DNA of 64,000 nt, taken from contig CM037879.1 in the NCBI GenBank assembly GCA_021292165.1, positions 40,950,339 to 41,014,338 of the forward strand, read 5' to 3'. The stretch's first letter is position 1, and each line of letters begins with the position of its first letter. A program made the position numbers and the translations under genes. Below are positions 30,946 to 42,299 of this stretch, in pieces. This DNA comes from Shinisaurus crocodilurus. Lineage: Eukaryota > Chordata > Lepidosauria > Squamata > Shinisauridae. Below the pieces are notes generated by a model that was given only the letters and a program-made list of their open reading frames with translations, was not told where the DNA came from and did no database searches.

Positions 30946-32344
30946 CAGGGCCGGTGCAAGGCAATCTGGTGCCCTAGGCAAGATCACATATTTAGCGCCC
31001 CCCCCCCACTTGAGCCCTCCCTCCCTCCAGCCCGCCCTCTCTCCAGCCCTATGCCCATTATGAAATAAATTTCCCTCCCTGGGAACTGCAGAGCCCCATA
31101 GAAAAACTTTGTGGACTTTGAGACTTTTCCTTTGTGTTCAAGCGGAAAGCAAAGAGGCAACATCAGCCCAGCTATGCCAGGAACTCCCAAGGGCCTTCTC
31201 CTATATATATATAAAAGCCTGTCTCCTCCTGCGGGCAGCACAAGGGATATGAAAAAAGGATGTGAGAGAGGTGTGGTGGCGCTACCTGTGAGGAATAGAG
31301 ACAAAAGGGCATCTTGCAGCCTGTCCTACCTCGCAGGGTGGAGGTGCAGAGACACTGGTTTGACTCGTACACCTTCTGGGTTGCGGGGGGGAATGCATGT
31401 AGTAGAAACATAGCAAAGAGAGAGCCCGTGGATCATCTGGTTCAAATTTAGGAGGGGCTTTATGAAACTTGCTGCTTCCCCTCCTCTCTCAATCACTTTG
31501 TTGCAATATTTCTTTATCAGAATAATGTATATTATCCTGTATTTACCTTTACCAGCCTAGTGCTCAAGGCAGACAACAATATTCAAAGTACAGTAAAGCA
31601 AACATGAACAGCTCAGGGCACAATCCTAAACACGATGAGGCAGAAAAAAGCCCCGCAACTCCCAGCATTCACCAGCCAGCATGGCTGGCTGTTGGAATGC
31701 TGGGAGTTGCGGGGCTTTTTTCTGCCTCAACGTGCGTAGGATTGCGCATGGCTGGCTGGGGAATGCTGGGAGTTGTAGGACTTCCCCCCCCCTCCAAACA
31801 CGCGTAGGATTGCATCCTAAAAGCATTTAAAACCAAAACACAGAAACAGCATGGTAAATAATTAAAACATTGGAGCCCCAGCTAGCTTAAAATACCTTTC
31901 CCTCCCTCCCTGGTTGCTGGAAATAACTGCTTTCAGGGGATGTTGAGCCGAGGAACCTGAGGCGCGCGCCGGAGGGAGGGAAGGCGAAGGAGGTGTTTTC
32001 AGGTGCATCCTTCCGGGAGAGAAGGCAAAGGAGGTATTTGCAGGTGCATCCTCCCCCCCCCCCCCAGCCTGTCACCTTCTCTGCCTCTTTTGATGCTGGT
32101 TGTGAGGAGGAGCCTGCCTGAAGCTTCAGGGGCACCAGCTTGGAGACCGACCCCTGAGGTGGAGGAGAGGGAGGGAGGGAGGGGCACGCCTCTTTCGCCT
32201 CCCCTTCCCCGCCACAGGACATGATTGGTAAAACAAACTTGGTAAAATACGCACTGTATTTTTTTTCCAAGGTGTTTCTGGCACCCCCTTTAGCCCGGCG
32301 CCCTAGGCAGCTGCCTAGTTCGCCTAATGGTAGCACCAGCCCTG
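30946..32344. mobile_element. hAT-type non-autonomous transposon, GGCGCCCTAGGC family (copy 1)
   Basis: 1399 bp. The left end CAGGGCCGGTGC and the reverse complement of the right end (CAGGGCTGGTGC) pair at 11/12. Exact 8-bp TSD CTTCCAGG (30938-30945, 32345-32352). The right 90 bp ('gtttctggcacccccttt', 'ggcgccctaggcagctgcct') is shared with 42960-43046. The interior holds G/C-rich single-copy sequence and a palindromic MITE (31615-31818); no transposase seen. Confidence 0.92.
31615..31818. mobile_element. PIF/Harbinger-like palindromic MITE with an extra arm
   Basis: Left 'agggcacaatcctaaacacg'; hairpin arms 'cccgcaactcccagcattca'/'tggaatgctgggagttgcgg'; first right end 'gtaggattgcg' at 31738; then a second right arm ('ggggaatgctgggagttgta') ending 'gtaggattgcatcct'. 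So one and a half hairpins. Nested in the hAT at 30946. Confidence 0.7.
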
Positions 32345-32649
32345 CTTCCAGGTAAGACAAATCTGTGCATGAAGCAAAGTAGCAGCATGTCAAGAAAAAG
32401 GGCTCCATTCTAACCCCCCCTTTTTTTAAATGCTACTTTTCTATATGCAGTAAGTTATTTAAAAAATAAATAAATCATACAGTCTGACATGGTACAGTTC
32501 TGAGAAGGGGTCTCCATGTGTTTTCTCTGCATATTTAGATCAATAAGCCCCAAACTGTGCGCTCATAGGGGTGTAAGGGACAAAACAGAAAAATGAACAG
32601 GAAGCACACATCAATTGTATTTATGTCCACAGCCCATTTTCAACACATC
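32345..32649. other. No feature recognised
   Basis: Unassigned except for the TSD of the preceding element at its start. Confidence 0.4.
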
Positions 32650-32811
32650 GTTTATTTATTTATTTATTTATTGTTATATACTGCTTGATATAACAAGATC
32701 TCTACGTAGTTTACATAAGGAAGTATTTAAAATCACTATTAAAATACTGAATTAATAAGCAATTACAACTTCAAGGAACAAAGATAAATAAGTAACAGGA
32801 ACAATAAAACC
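32650..32811 (-). mobile_element. L2-type LINE 3' tail
   Basis: (TTTA)n tail at 32650-32674, then 'ttatatactgcttgatataa' and 'gatctctacgtagtttacat', matching the tail type at 21950. No coding sequence. Confidence 0.55.
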
Positions 32812-33055
32812 AATTTATTTATTTATTAATTATATTTATACCACGCCTTTTTTCCTGCAAGGAACCCAAGGCGGCTTACATAATCCTCCTCCTCCTCTCC
32901 ATTTTATCCTCACAACAACCCTGTGAGGTAGATTAGGCTGGAAGTCAGTGACTGGCCCAAAGTCATCCAGTGAGTTTCATTGCCGAGCAGGGACTAGAAC
33001 CCGGATCTCCTGAGTCCCAGTCCAACACTCTCACAACTATGCCACATTGGCTCTC
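32812..33055 (-). mobile_element. tRNA-derived SINE, full length
   Basis: TTTATTTATTTATT tail, 3' segment, body, B-box region 'ggactagaacccggatctcc', and A-box region down to 'ccacattggctctcc'. About 244 bp. It abuts the L2 tail and may have inserted into its A-rich end. Confidence 0.88.
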
Positions 33056-34048
33056 CAACTTAAAAAACAATAGAAGTGTGAAGGATTGCAACCGGTCCTT
33101 TATCTCAAGACGAGAGATCAAAGGTGCAAAACTGCCAGCCTTGGCTCTGCCATCTTGACACTGATTCTCTCAGGGCCTTGCCCTTGTCTATACACTGGAT
33201 TTGAGCACTGAACCACAGAGGAACTACACACACCATGTAGGGTAGAACCAGGAAAGTTTATTTAAGGTAAACTGATTACAATAAAAGGTGGGAAATGAGG
33301 GAAGGGGAAAAGGTGAGGAGACACTTTGGTATACACAAGTAGAGCTACAAAACAACAAAACTAGTTCCTTTACTATATAAACACCCAGGCACTTACTCTT
33401 TGCCTGGGGGGTTGGTCTTCTTAGGGCCTGCCTCAGCAAAAGCCCTCCTCCGCACTCCTTCGTGGCCAGAACAACAACAAGACCCAAAAGCCACGGCTGG
33501 CAGTATCGATTCCCCCCCCCGCCCTCCTTTCAGTAGCTCGGCTGTCCTCGGCCAATCAGGATGAACTTCATCTGGGCTAGGCAGGGGAGGGGTAGCTCCT
33601 AAGTGTGGGAGGGGTGAATTCCTGACCATGACTAGAGTGCTTGGGGAACACTTGCATGCGAATACATGGGAGACTCTGAGGCGTACAGGGCCATCAGAGG
33701 AAACTATGTACATTTGCATGAGGTTCCCAGCCTCTGGCTGGGATTATACTTGTCTACACGTGTGTGGTGGAGGGTCTGCTTTTCTTCACAAGAAGCAATC
33801 AAATGGAGCACGTTTAAACAGCCGTGTGTGTGTGTTTGAGTACTTCCATAAATGGCACCCCTACATCCAGGGTGATTTATAAGATTTTAATCCTCTGCCC
33901 CCAGTAGCTCCAGTATCTTTAACAGCTTCATATATGGCATAAATTAAGTAGTGACTCATTGCTATCACTTCATCTCCTTGTCAGGAAAAGGTTCACCTGC
34001 TAATTTTTTGTCCACTATGCAGCTGCTGTTTAAAGGCACAGAGACACT
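33056..34048. other. Unassigned; candidate LTR-like or promoter-like block at about 33150-33720
   Basis: 33150-33720 changes composition: a moderately GC-rich stretch containing a CCAAT motif ('tcggccaatcagga' at 33549-33562), a poly-C run, and 'aggggaggggtag'. It could be a solo LTR of unknown family or a regulatory stretch. No TG...CA ends with duplicated flanks were found, so I only flag it. Confidence 0.25.
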
Positions 34049-34074
34049 GCCGGTGGTGGTGGTGGTGGTGGTGA
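34049..34074 (+). repeat. (GGT)n microsatellite
   Basis: About eight GGT units. Confidence 0.9.
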
Positions 34075-35231
34075 GTCAACAACTCTGTGTATTTACAGTG
34101 AGATGACTATTACATTTCCCTTTGGAGAAGCTTTGCAACAAAAGCAGCGAGGTTTCCCAGTGAGACACACACAGCTTCTAGTCTGCGGCGCTGAATGGGT
34201 ATATTCTTAGAAAATACTGAATGAAGACTCAGGGAGTAAGAAAAAAAAAAAGGACAGAAAATATAGAATCAACCATCTTATTACTTGTATTGAAGAAGAA
34301 CAGGTCTAATAAAAGCAAATTAGTTTTTCTCCCCCTCTCTGTTTAGATGTACCACGAATGGTGCATTGTCCCTGGGTATGCAGTAGATGCTACTACTCTT
34401 TGCATGCTTGTAGTAGATGGATGGTATGTATGGCAATCTAACTGCAACATCCTGCCTGAATATGAACAACAGATTTGTCAGTGTGTGACAGGCTGACAGC
34501 CCAGCTCCCAGCTGCTTGTCCACTGTTGTTAAATCAGTACCTTGTCTAAGTGTTCAGCAAAGAGGCAATCTGCTTCCTCCATTCGTACAGGCAGGTTGCC
34601 AGTTAAAAACAAGTAATGGCTTTAGGCTGCGGTGCCATAATGCATTGAAGAGATGCAATCTAAACCTTTGTGTGCTCTTAGGCAACACAGAGCAGCAGTG
34701 GAAGTTCAAACTTCTTTTTCAAAACAACAAAGACAAGTCTAAATGGGATCAATGAAAGGCAACAGCGAGAATTCAAAATCAGCGATTTAACTAATAGAGG
34801 GAAGAAAATACAGTTTGGTTTGCAAGTGGAAAAAGAGCTGTATGCGATACTGGTAAAAAATGCATTTCATGTTTGTAGATTGATCATATATATATATATA
34901 TATATATATATGAATAGTTCTAGGCTGAAATGTGGCATTCTAGGCCTTAAGCTAGAAGAGAATATCAAATACAAAGCAGATCATAGACTCATATTTAATG
35001 TGGGTTGACACAAAATTATTTACTGTTTCATGAATATTTTCAGCAATGATATAAAGCACCTCCCTTTTTGGTGATTTTTGGTCTTGTTCACACCTTGCGG
35101 AATTGTGTTTAAATTGCTTTCACTTTCAGTGGTGCTCATTTGCACCCTGTGATGTCATTCTGTAGACCAATCTGATTGTTGTAATTTTATTTACTGATAT
35201 CCAGTGATGTCATGATGTTGGACATAGTATT
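34075..35231. other. Single-copy AT-rich DNA; (TA)n at 34888-34911
   Basis: No gene or repeat family recognised apart from the TA dinucleotide run. Confidence 0.35.
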
Positions 35232-35470
35232 GGCCTGGTTCTCACGTAACAACAACCCAGGGTTTAAACAAATGAGTGAGTGTGTGTGTGTGTGTGTGTG
35301 CTGCTTGGTTGCTCCCATTGCAAGCAAACAACCCAGGGATGGTGCCACTTTTGTTTCACCACTCCTTCTTGCAGCGGGAGCAATCAAGTAGCACGCATCG
35401 GCACTCCGCCATGTTCATGACAAACCAAGGTTGAAACAAACCCTGGGCTGTCGTTGCGTGCAAACTTGTT
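35232..35470. mobile_element. Palindromic MITE, TGGTTCTCACGTAAC-type TIR
   Basis: Left 'ggttctcacgtaacaacaac' with 'ccagggttt' pairs with right 'aaaccctgggctgtcgttgc' and 'gtgcaaac'. Inner arms 'ttgctcccattgcaag'/'cttgcagcgggagcaa' continue the hairpin. A (GT)n run lies at 35277-35300. Confidence 0.7.
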
Positions 35471-36428
35471 CAGTATGGGATCCCTGATTGGGTAGCATCA
35501 TCGATGGGGTGAATATAGAAAGATGGAAAAACAGCAGTTATGGGGGAAGTGGCACTGAAGAAGCAGTAGCCAAAGGAAACAATGATATGATAATGCAGAT
35601 ATTCACAGAAAGTTCAATATTTATACAATTTAAGAGGGATTTTTTTTGGCGGGGGTGGGTATATCAGCACCACCAAAATCACTGGTTTTGAACCAAAATC
35701 AAAACTGGCACTTATTCAGTGCAGCTCTACTTTAAATTTTCTCTTTTTTTCTTTTCTTTTCTTCCCCTCCAAAGACCTCTGGTCATACATACACCAGTAT
35801 AGAACAAAAATATTGCTGAAACCATTCTCATGATATGCTGGAAAGTTTGAAATATATACACAAAAATTAAAATACAAGATGTTACTAAAATTAGTTAGGC
35901 AAACCCAACAGTGGCAAGCAAAAACCCATTCATGGCTGTAGCACAAGAGTTGAATCCAGTCACAAAGCAGCCTTTGACATAATGATCAATTATTGGAGAA
36001 CTCAGAAGGATTTACACCACAAATTGTAACATCTCTTTCTTAGCAGTTCTGGTCCACTGAGTAATTAATAAGATATATTTAAAAGTCCCTAAGTACACAT
36101 TTGTACAACAGACCCTGTTGGCTCAGGAGCAGCCACTAAAGCAGTTGAATCAATAATCATCACCACTTTTGTTTAGATTCCATGTAGACTGTTAGCAGGC
36201 CAGGCATCCTGCTATTAGCGCACTATTGAGTAAGGAAGGGCAGGCAACAGTTTCAGTTTTGCATCTCTACCCTTGTTGAATGCTTGGGATGAAAACACTG
36301 CTTTGCTAGTGCCACCAGAGAGAAATAGAATTATTTCTCATATGCTGCATCAAGTGTAGCTCACCACTACCCAGAAGATTATATTGCTGCATGGTAAAGA
36401 TGCCCCTTGCTTTCCTTTTGTTCTATAG
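35471..36428. other. No feature recognised
   Basis: Unassigned. Ends with the left TSD of the following MITE. Confidence 0.35.
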
Positions 36429-36771
36429 CAGGGGTGGGCAGTTTTGTGCAGTCCGGGGCCCATTTCCTAACCCCTGGAGTCCCCCAGAGCCATACTCCTG
36501 CCACTGCACCACCCGCTGCGGCAAAATTTGGTGGCAAATCTCTACAGAGGCTCAAAAGTGTCACATTTAGCTCAGAAATAAGCTAAATTTGGCACTTTTG
36601 CATCTCCATAGTATTTTGCCACTAAATTTCAGGGATAAACTGCTGATTTTTTTTTGCCACTGCACCACCAAATTTTAGCATTGTGTGGGCAGCAGCAGGG
36701 GTAGTGGAGGCTGCATTCAAGGCCGTAGAGGGGTCACATACAGTCCCCAGGCCATGAGTTGCCCACCCCTG
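36429..36771. mobile_element. hAT-type MITE, CAGGGGTGGGCA family
   Basis: 343 bp with exact 12-bp inverted ends (CAGGGGTGGGCA / TGCCCACCCCTG) and flanks TTCTATAG / TTCTACAG (7/8 TSD). The interior has inverted TTTTGCCACTAAATTT-like and AAATTTGGTGGCAAA pieces. Confidence 0.9.
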
Positions 36772-37490
36772 TTCTACAGTAATAAATGTCAATTTAAAAT
36801 AAATCATACAGTAAGCCTGTGCTTAAATAACCCACACTCTCCTTTGCCTCAGATAGTACAGAAACGCATTGTGTGTTTTATTTTTTCTTTAAGGCGTTGG
36901 TCAGAAACACGCTGCTTTGGATGGAAACTCCACTCAAATTAATAGGATTTAACTTCAGTTATATCTTCAGTTATGTTTTAATTTAGGGAATAAGTTGGCT
37001 ATTCACTCTACTTAGGTGTTTGCCTTGGAATCAATGGGAATTAAAATTGATTTCATGCTTTACTTCATTGGTACAACTTAGATCTCTAAACTGTTTCATT
37101 TTAGCCTCCTTCTCTTTCCCCCTTCCATCATTCCGGAAACCCCTGGCTTATGTCCTCTTTCAGCATTTTGCCATAGATAGAAGTTTTCAGCAGCTGACTA
37201 TTGTGCTTGTTGCTTGGATGTTGAATTATCCCTGTGTTTGCTGGATACATCCAGCACTTTGGGAACAGCAGGTATGGTGGAATGTCATAGAAAACATTTG
37301 GCCACAGAGCATTTAAGAATGATGCGAAAGGAGGCATTGGGTCTACTCTCATGGCTCTCTCATCTCAATGGGTGGGTCTGTACTGACTTCTTATCACAGG
37401 CTGAGGTTGTTGTGATTCCCCTGGAGGATTTCATCATCAGAGCAAGATCTAGATCCCTGGGAACCAGATGTCACCAGGGAGCAGGCCATT
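36772..37490. other. No feature recognised
   Basis: Unassigned single-copy sequence. Open frames here lack motifs. Confidence 0.35.
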
Positions 37491-38215
37491 TCAGAGTCCC
37501 GCCCAGGCCTGCCCAAGATGGTCCTGGGCCCTCAGGGGGGATGGCTTCAGATCTGCCTCCTTGAGAGGAAGAGGGCTTAGCTTCTGAGGTGGAGGGGGTG
37601 CTGAGGCACCATCTAGCCCCCAAGAATGCCACCTCTTAAAGAAACCATTTGAGGCGGTGGCCAGGCAAAGGAGTGCCTGCTTACAGAGGAAGACTCCTCA
37701 GGAGTAAAGGCCTCCTCATGAGTAAGACTTATGCCAAAAGGCCTGTAATGACCTGCAGCTGAACCTTGTGTGGAGCTCTGGAAGCTCAGGCTTATAAGCC
37801 TCAGTCTTAGGCAAGGAGAGTTGCTAGAACATCGTCTGTGTACCTGCTCTGGACCTTGCTTGCATTCTCCCAGTCTAGTTCTCCCTCTGTCCGCCAGACC
37901 CCATTGTGTTGGATATTGGACTGCCTTGTGAATCTTTATTTGGACTCGCCCTTGCCTTGCTGTTAGCACTCTGACTGAACCCTGCTGGCTTAGACCTTGG
38001 ATTGCCTTGTGACCCTACTTGTGGATTGCCCTTGTCTGGATTCTTGCTCTTTGACTGCATCTATCCAGCCTAGACCTTGGACTGCCTTGGAAACCTGCTC
38101 TTGGAATTTATCCTGCCTTGGTCTCACCTGTAGCAGGACAGAGAGACTAGTGTGCATATCAGCAGCATATGCCAATGGATCAGCTTTTGGCAGGCCTTCA
38201 TAAGATTAGACATTC
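37491..38215. repeat. Unclassified repeat-like block with imperfect tandem TTGGACTGCCTTG units
   Basis: From 37855 to 38120 the motif (G)GA(C/T)TGCCTTG(T/G)(G/A)A recurs at 37918, 38000 and 38080, with shorter relatives between ('tggactcgcccttgccttgc'), at spacing of about 80 bp. The upstream part (37560-37700) is purine-rich with 'agaaaccatttgaggcggtg'. It resembles leader or LTR sequence of a reptile LTR retroelement, but no LTR pair, PBS or ORF is visible. Confidence 0.4.
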
Positions 38216-38696
38216 TAGTTCTCCTCTTGGCACAAAACCTTTGATTTTAAAAAAGAAAATCCAGCCCACCAAGTGGGGCATGGTCTGAGGTCAGGGGTCC
38301 AAATTTGATGCATCCATGTATGGGGTCAATAGTAAAATATCCTTATTGAGTCAGCTCTGACATTTACTGACTTTTCAGACACCAGTACTGGTAGATCTGA
38401 GAGAACGTTGTTTTATTGGTCAAGCCGGTAACATAAAGGCTAATGAGCAACTCTAAGGATGGGTCAAGAAGATCCTGGTAGGCTTCTGCTGTGGACATAG
38501 ATATGAAAGCTCATCAGTGTGCAAACAGAACTCCTATATGGCAGACTTTCCTGAGGGGAGGGCAGCTCTGCACATAGAAAGCAAGCAATGCATGGAGCTT
38601 CTTCCTCCACTGAAATGATTGTGAGAACTCTTGCTACCCCGGAGATCTCTGTGTATTGTGGAACCTGTGTGCTTTTGCAAGGTAGTTGGACTAGAA
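38216..38696. other. No feature recognised
   Basis: Unassigned. Confidence 0.35.
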
Positions 38697-38818
38697 GAGT
38701 TGCCCTCCAGATGTTTTGGCCTACAACTCTCATCAGCCCTAGCCAGCATAGCCAATGGTAAGGGATTGTGGGAGTTGTAGGCCAAAACATCTGGAGGGCC
38801 ACAGGTTGCCAACCCCTG
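38697..38818. mobile_element. hAT-type palindromic MITE
   Basis: Arms 'ccctccagatgttttggcct' and 'ggccaaaacatctggagggc' are exact inverts over about 20 bp and continue imperfectly. Flanks GACTAGAA (38689-38696) and GACTAGAG (38819-38826) form a 7/8 TSD. The right tip ends ACCCCTG; the left tip lost its CAGGGG. Confidence 0.85.
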
Positions 38819-39020
38819 GACTAGAGTGATTAATTCTAGCAGCACAGTCCAAAGTAGGTATATTCAGAATTCCTACTGGATTGCACTCAAGCATAGCAAT
38901 CCTCTTTGTGTCCTGTGGGGAGGGGGAGGGGAGAGAAGCTACGTGGCAGATGAGCCACTATTTCTCAAGTCCTGCCAGCTCACTGGGGCAAGGTGAGAAG
39001 GAGGTGTGTTTTCTTTTTGC

Positions 39021-41060
39021 TGATTTTTTTCTTAAATTTTATTTATTTTCAGCAACAAACACCACAAAGAAAAAACATACAGCAATCAGCACAAACTAAA
39101 ACTAGAATTGACTTCCGATTTTCTCTAAAACAAATAAGTAACAATAATTTATCTTACTCTAACCCCCCCTTTCCCCCTATTGTCTAAAAGATCTTCTTAT
39201 TCATTAAGCCTACAGATAAACAAAAACATTTTCTCTACACACAATCTATTAGAGGTTTCCGTTTAACACTCTAATAACATAAATTAGTTAATTCTACTGC
39301 AAATATCTTCCCTCATCATACTTCTATTATAAACAAATTTAAATAAGTAAGCATAAACTAATCACACTGCCAAACAGAATAGAATATCAAAAGTTCTTTC
39401 TACCTCTTTTAAATCTTTCTGCTAGACCACTCCCTTTTGAAATAAATTCAGTTTAGTTTAGTTCCCTCTCCCTTAAAGGTAAGGATCACATCATGTTTCA
39501 AGGTAATCCTCCTTCCCACAAATAAACAAATCCATATCCCTTAAAAGTGAAGTTCCCACCTTTCAGGATAATCCAGCACAGTTAAGTCTAGATCCTCCCC
39601 TTTCCCACATATGGTAAACACACTCCATTTTGTTATTCATATATCCAACAGACCCCCAAATACCTTTTTACATTTTAGCGAATTCATCCAGTAACATAAA
39701 CCCAATACCTCCTCTTATAAAAAAAAAAATCTTTAACCTTTTTAGCACATATTTTCCAGTGTTCCATTAATACAGTATAACCAGAATTTTAGGCCCATTT
39801 TAACACATATTCATTCACATATTCTCAAACTGTATTCCCAAAAAAGAAAAAAGGACATCTCCAGAAATTTTTTCCATCTCATTCCCCCAACCCACCAATA
39901 GACAAATCCTTTTTTCCTCTTTTTTAAAAAAAGTCAATTTAGAGGATTCCACTCTGCAATAAGGGTAGATATTATCTTTTCTTCAATTATTACCATTAGC
40001 CATCTTTGCCAGCTTCACCAACCATTTCTCTTGCTGAAGTCCCCTTCCTCTATCAAAAACAATCTTTTCCTGTTTCAATTTTAAAATAAAAAGGGCACAA
40101 TCTCTCCTATTATGAATAGCAAATAACATCTCCTTCAAAACAGCTGTGTCCATGTTGTCCCCCTCCATTTCAGTAGATAAATATTGCTGGGGAAGTTGAT
40201 TCACCGTTTTCCTTCTGACAAGAAGAACCAGTAAATTCCCTTCTGTCATCAGACTCTGAAATCATTCCAAATCTCAGGCAATATTCTTCTTCTCTCAGGA
40301 ATTTTTCTTCTCGTCTCAGTTCCAATAAGGCCAAAACTCATTCTCTATCAGACTCTTTATTTCATTCTTGTGTTTCATTCTCTGAGGTTTCAGGCTTATC
40401 TTTGTTCTGTTTCACCCCTGCAAGTATTTGCTTTAGATGATGGGATTTTTAAATTCTTGTACTATTTCCATCTTGATATCCACCAACCTCTGCACCATTC
40501 TGTTCTCCAAAGTGTCCATCCCAATTCCCATATTTTCCTCCATTTGTTCGAGTAAATTAAACCAAATCCAGTGTAACCATCTTTGCTCTGGTTTATCTTT
40601 CTGTCCTCCCTGCTTACATAAACAGAAACCAGTCTCATACTACAGAACTGTCTGGCAGCTTCCCCCGTCTGTACTTTCAGCAGAAGTAAAAATAATAAGA
40701 TTAAGAAACCTCTTTCTTTCCCATTCCCAAACTTCTTCACTCTGTGAGGCTTTTAACCTAAATTCTTAGTTTTAGAGGACCTTTCAAAATCTCTTGTAGT
40801 CACAGAAAAAAATATAACTCACTGCAGGAAAAGTCAGCTTTGTTGTCGAGAAAACCTCTCTTCATTCCTAAGCAGCTAAAGTTCTTAAGAAATGTGGTCT
40901 GCAGACTTGATGTCTTTGATAAGACTCCAGCACTGTAAGAAGCTGTAAAATCCAACCTCAAGTCACACACACCCCCCTGAACCAGCTGCAAACTCCCATT
41001 AGTGCAGATAATCTGCTAGGTGCAACCCTTAAAGTAAGTGTGATTTATCTCTCCTGATCT
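39021..41060 (-). mobile_element. L1-like LINE with internal deletion (5' leader, ORF1-like part, 3' UTR)
   Basis: The left edge is T-rich (poly(A) side on the minus strand); then long AT-rich 3' UTR-like sequence to about 39950. At 40437-40560 the minus strand reads a heptad-like 'MEENMGIGMDTLENRMVQRL' stretch followed by 'VDIKMEIVQEF', the kind of coiled coil found in L1 ORF1. The G/A-rich 5' leader runs to about 41060. ORF2 with its RT is absent. No TSD found; the family assignment is tentative. Confidence 0.5.
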
Positions 41061-41075
41061 CCCTTTAATCAAGGG

Positions 41076-42299
41076 CTATTTGGCCAGCTGAAAGAGCCCC
41101 TCCAGACCAACTTTTAAGCAGGGCAGGTGCAAGGCAGTTTGGTGCCCTATCACTTCCCGCGATTTGGAAGCTATACTTCTATTAATACAGCCCAAAATTG
41201 CATTTGCCTTCTTTGCAGCCACATCGCATTGCTGGCTCATATTCAGTTTGTGATCTACCACAATTCCAAGATCCTTCTCACTTGTAGTATTGTTGAGCCA
41301 AGTGTCCCCCATTCTGTAACTCTGCATTTGGTTTCTTCTCCCTAGGTGCAGCACTTGGCATTTATCCCTATTAAATTTCATTCTGTTGTTTTCGGCCCAG
41401 CGCTCCAGCCTATCGAGGTCACTTTGAATTTTGTTTCTGTCTTCCAGAGTATTAGCTGTTCCACCCAACTTTGTGTCATCTGCAAATTTGATAAGCATTC
41501 CCTGTACCTCCTGATCCAAGTCATTAATAAAAATGTTGAAGAGCACCGGGCCCAGGACCGAGCCCTGTGGTACCCCGCTCATTACCTCTCCCCAGTTTGA
41601 GAAGGAACCATTGATAAGCACTCTTTGAGTCCGATTCTGTAGCCAATTGTGGATCCACCTGATAGTTGTTCCATCTAGCCCACTCTTAGCTAGCTTACTA
41701 ATCAGGATATCATGAGGCACTTTGTTGAAAGCTTTGCTGAAGTCCAGATATATAATGTCCACAGCATTCCCACAGTCCACAAGGGAGGTTACCCGATCAA
41801 AAAATGAGATCAGATTAGTCTGACAGGATTTGTTCTTGACAAATCCATGCTGGCTTCTAGTAATCACTGCATTGTTTTCAAGGTGCTTGCAGACTGACTT
41901 CTTTATAATCTGCTCAAAAATCTTCCCGGGGATTGATGTCAGACTGACTGGCCTATAGTTCCCAGGTTCCTCCTTCTTGCCCTTTTTGAAGATGGGAACA
42001 ACATTTGCCCTCCTCCAGTCGTCTGGCACTTCACCTGTCCTCCATGATTTCTCAAAGATAATCGACAGTGGTTCTGAGAGTTCTTCTGCCAGTTCCTTTA
42101 TTACTCTAGGATGCAGCTCATCAGGCCCTGGAGATTTAAACTCGTTCAGAGTAATCAGGTGCTCCTTGACCATTTGCCTATCAATCTCAAGCTGCAATTC
42201 TGCCCCTTCAGTCTGCACTTCAGGTTTGCCAGGGGGGTCATAGACCCTCTTTTGGGAGAAGACCGAGCCGAAGTAGGAATTGACAACATTGACAAACAT
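41076..42299 (-). pseudogene. CR1 LINE ORF2 fragment: reverse transcriptase
   Basis: A 407-codon open frame without stops; about 382 codons (to 41150) are CR1. It contains RT motifs in order: 'WRRANVVPIFKKGKKEEPGN' (about residues 97-116), 'YLDFSKAF' with its catalytic Asp (about 184-191), 'SGVPQGSVLGP' (about 242-252), and 'FADDTKLGG' with the Asp pair (about 273-281), then 'DLGIVVDHKLNMS'. The N-terminal endonuclease and the C-terminal part after 'INRSIASKSREV' are missing. The last 25 or so codons are read-through of hAT and flanking sequence. Confidence 0.93.

Noticed and set aside
33549..33562. CCAAT box as evidence of a host promoter
   Set aside because: A single CCAAT motif without TATA, initiator, CpG island or downstream exon is not enough.
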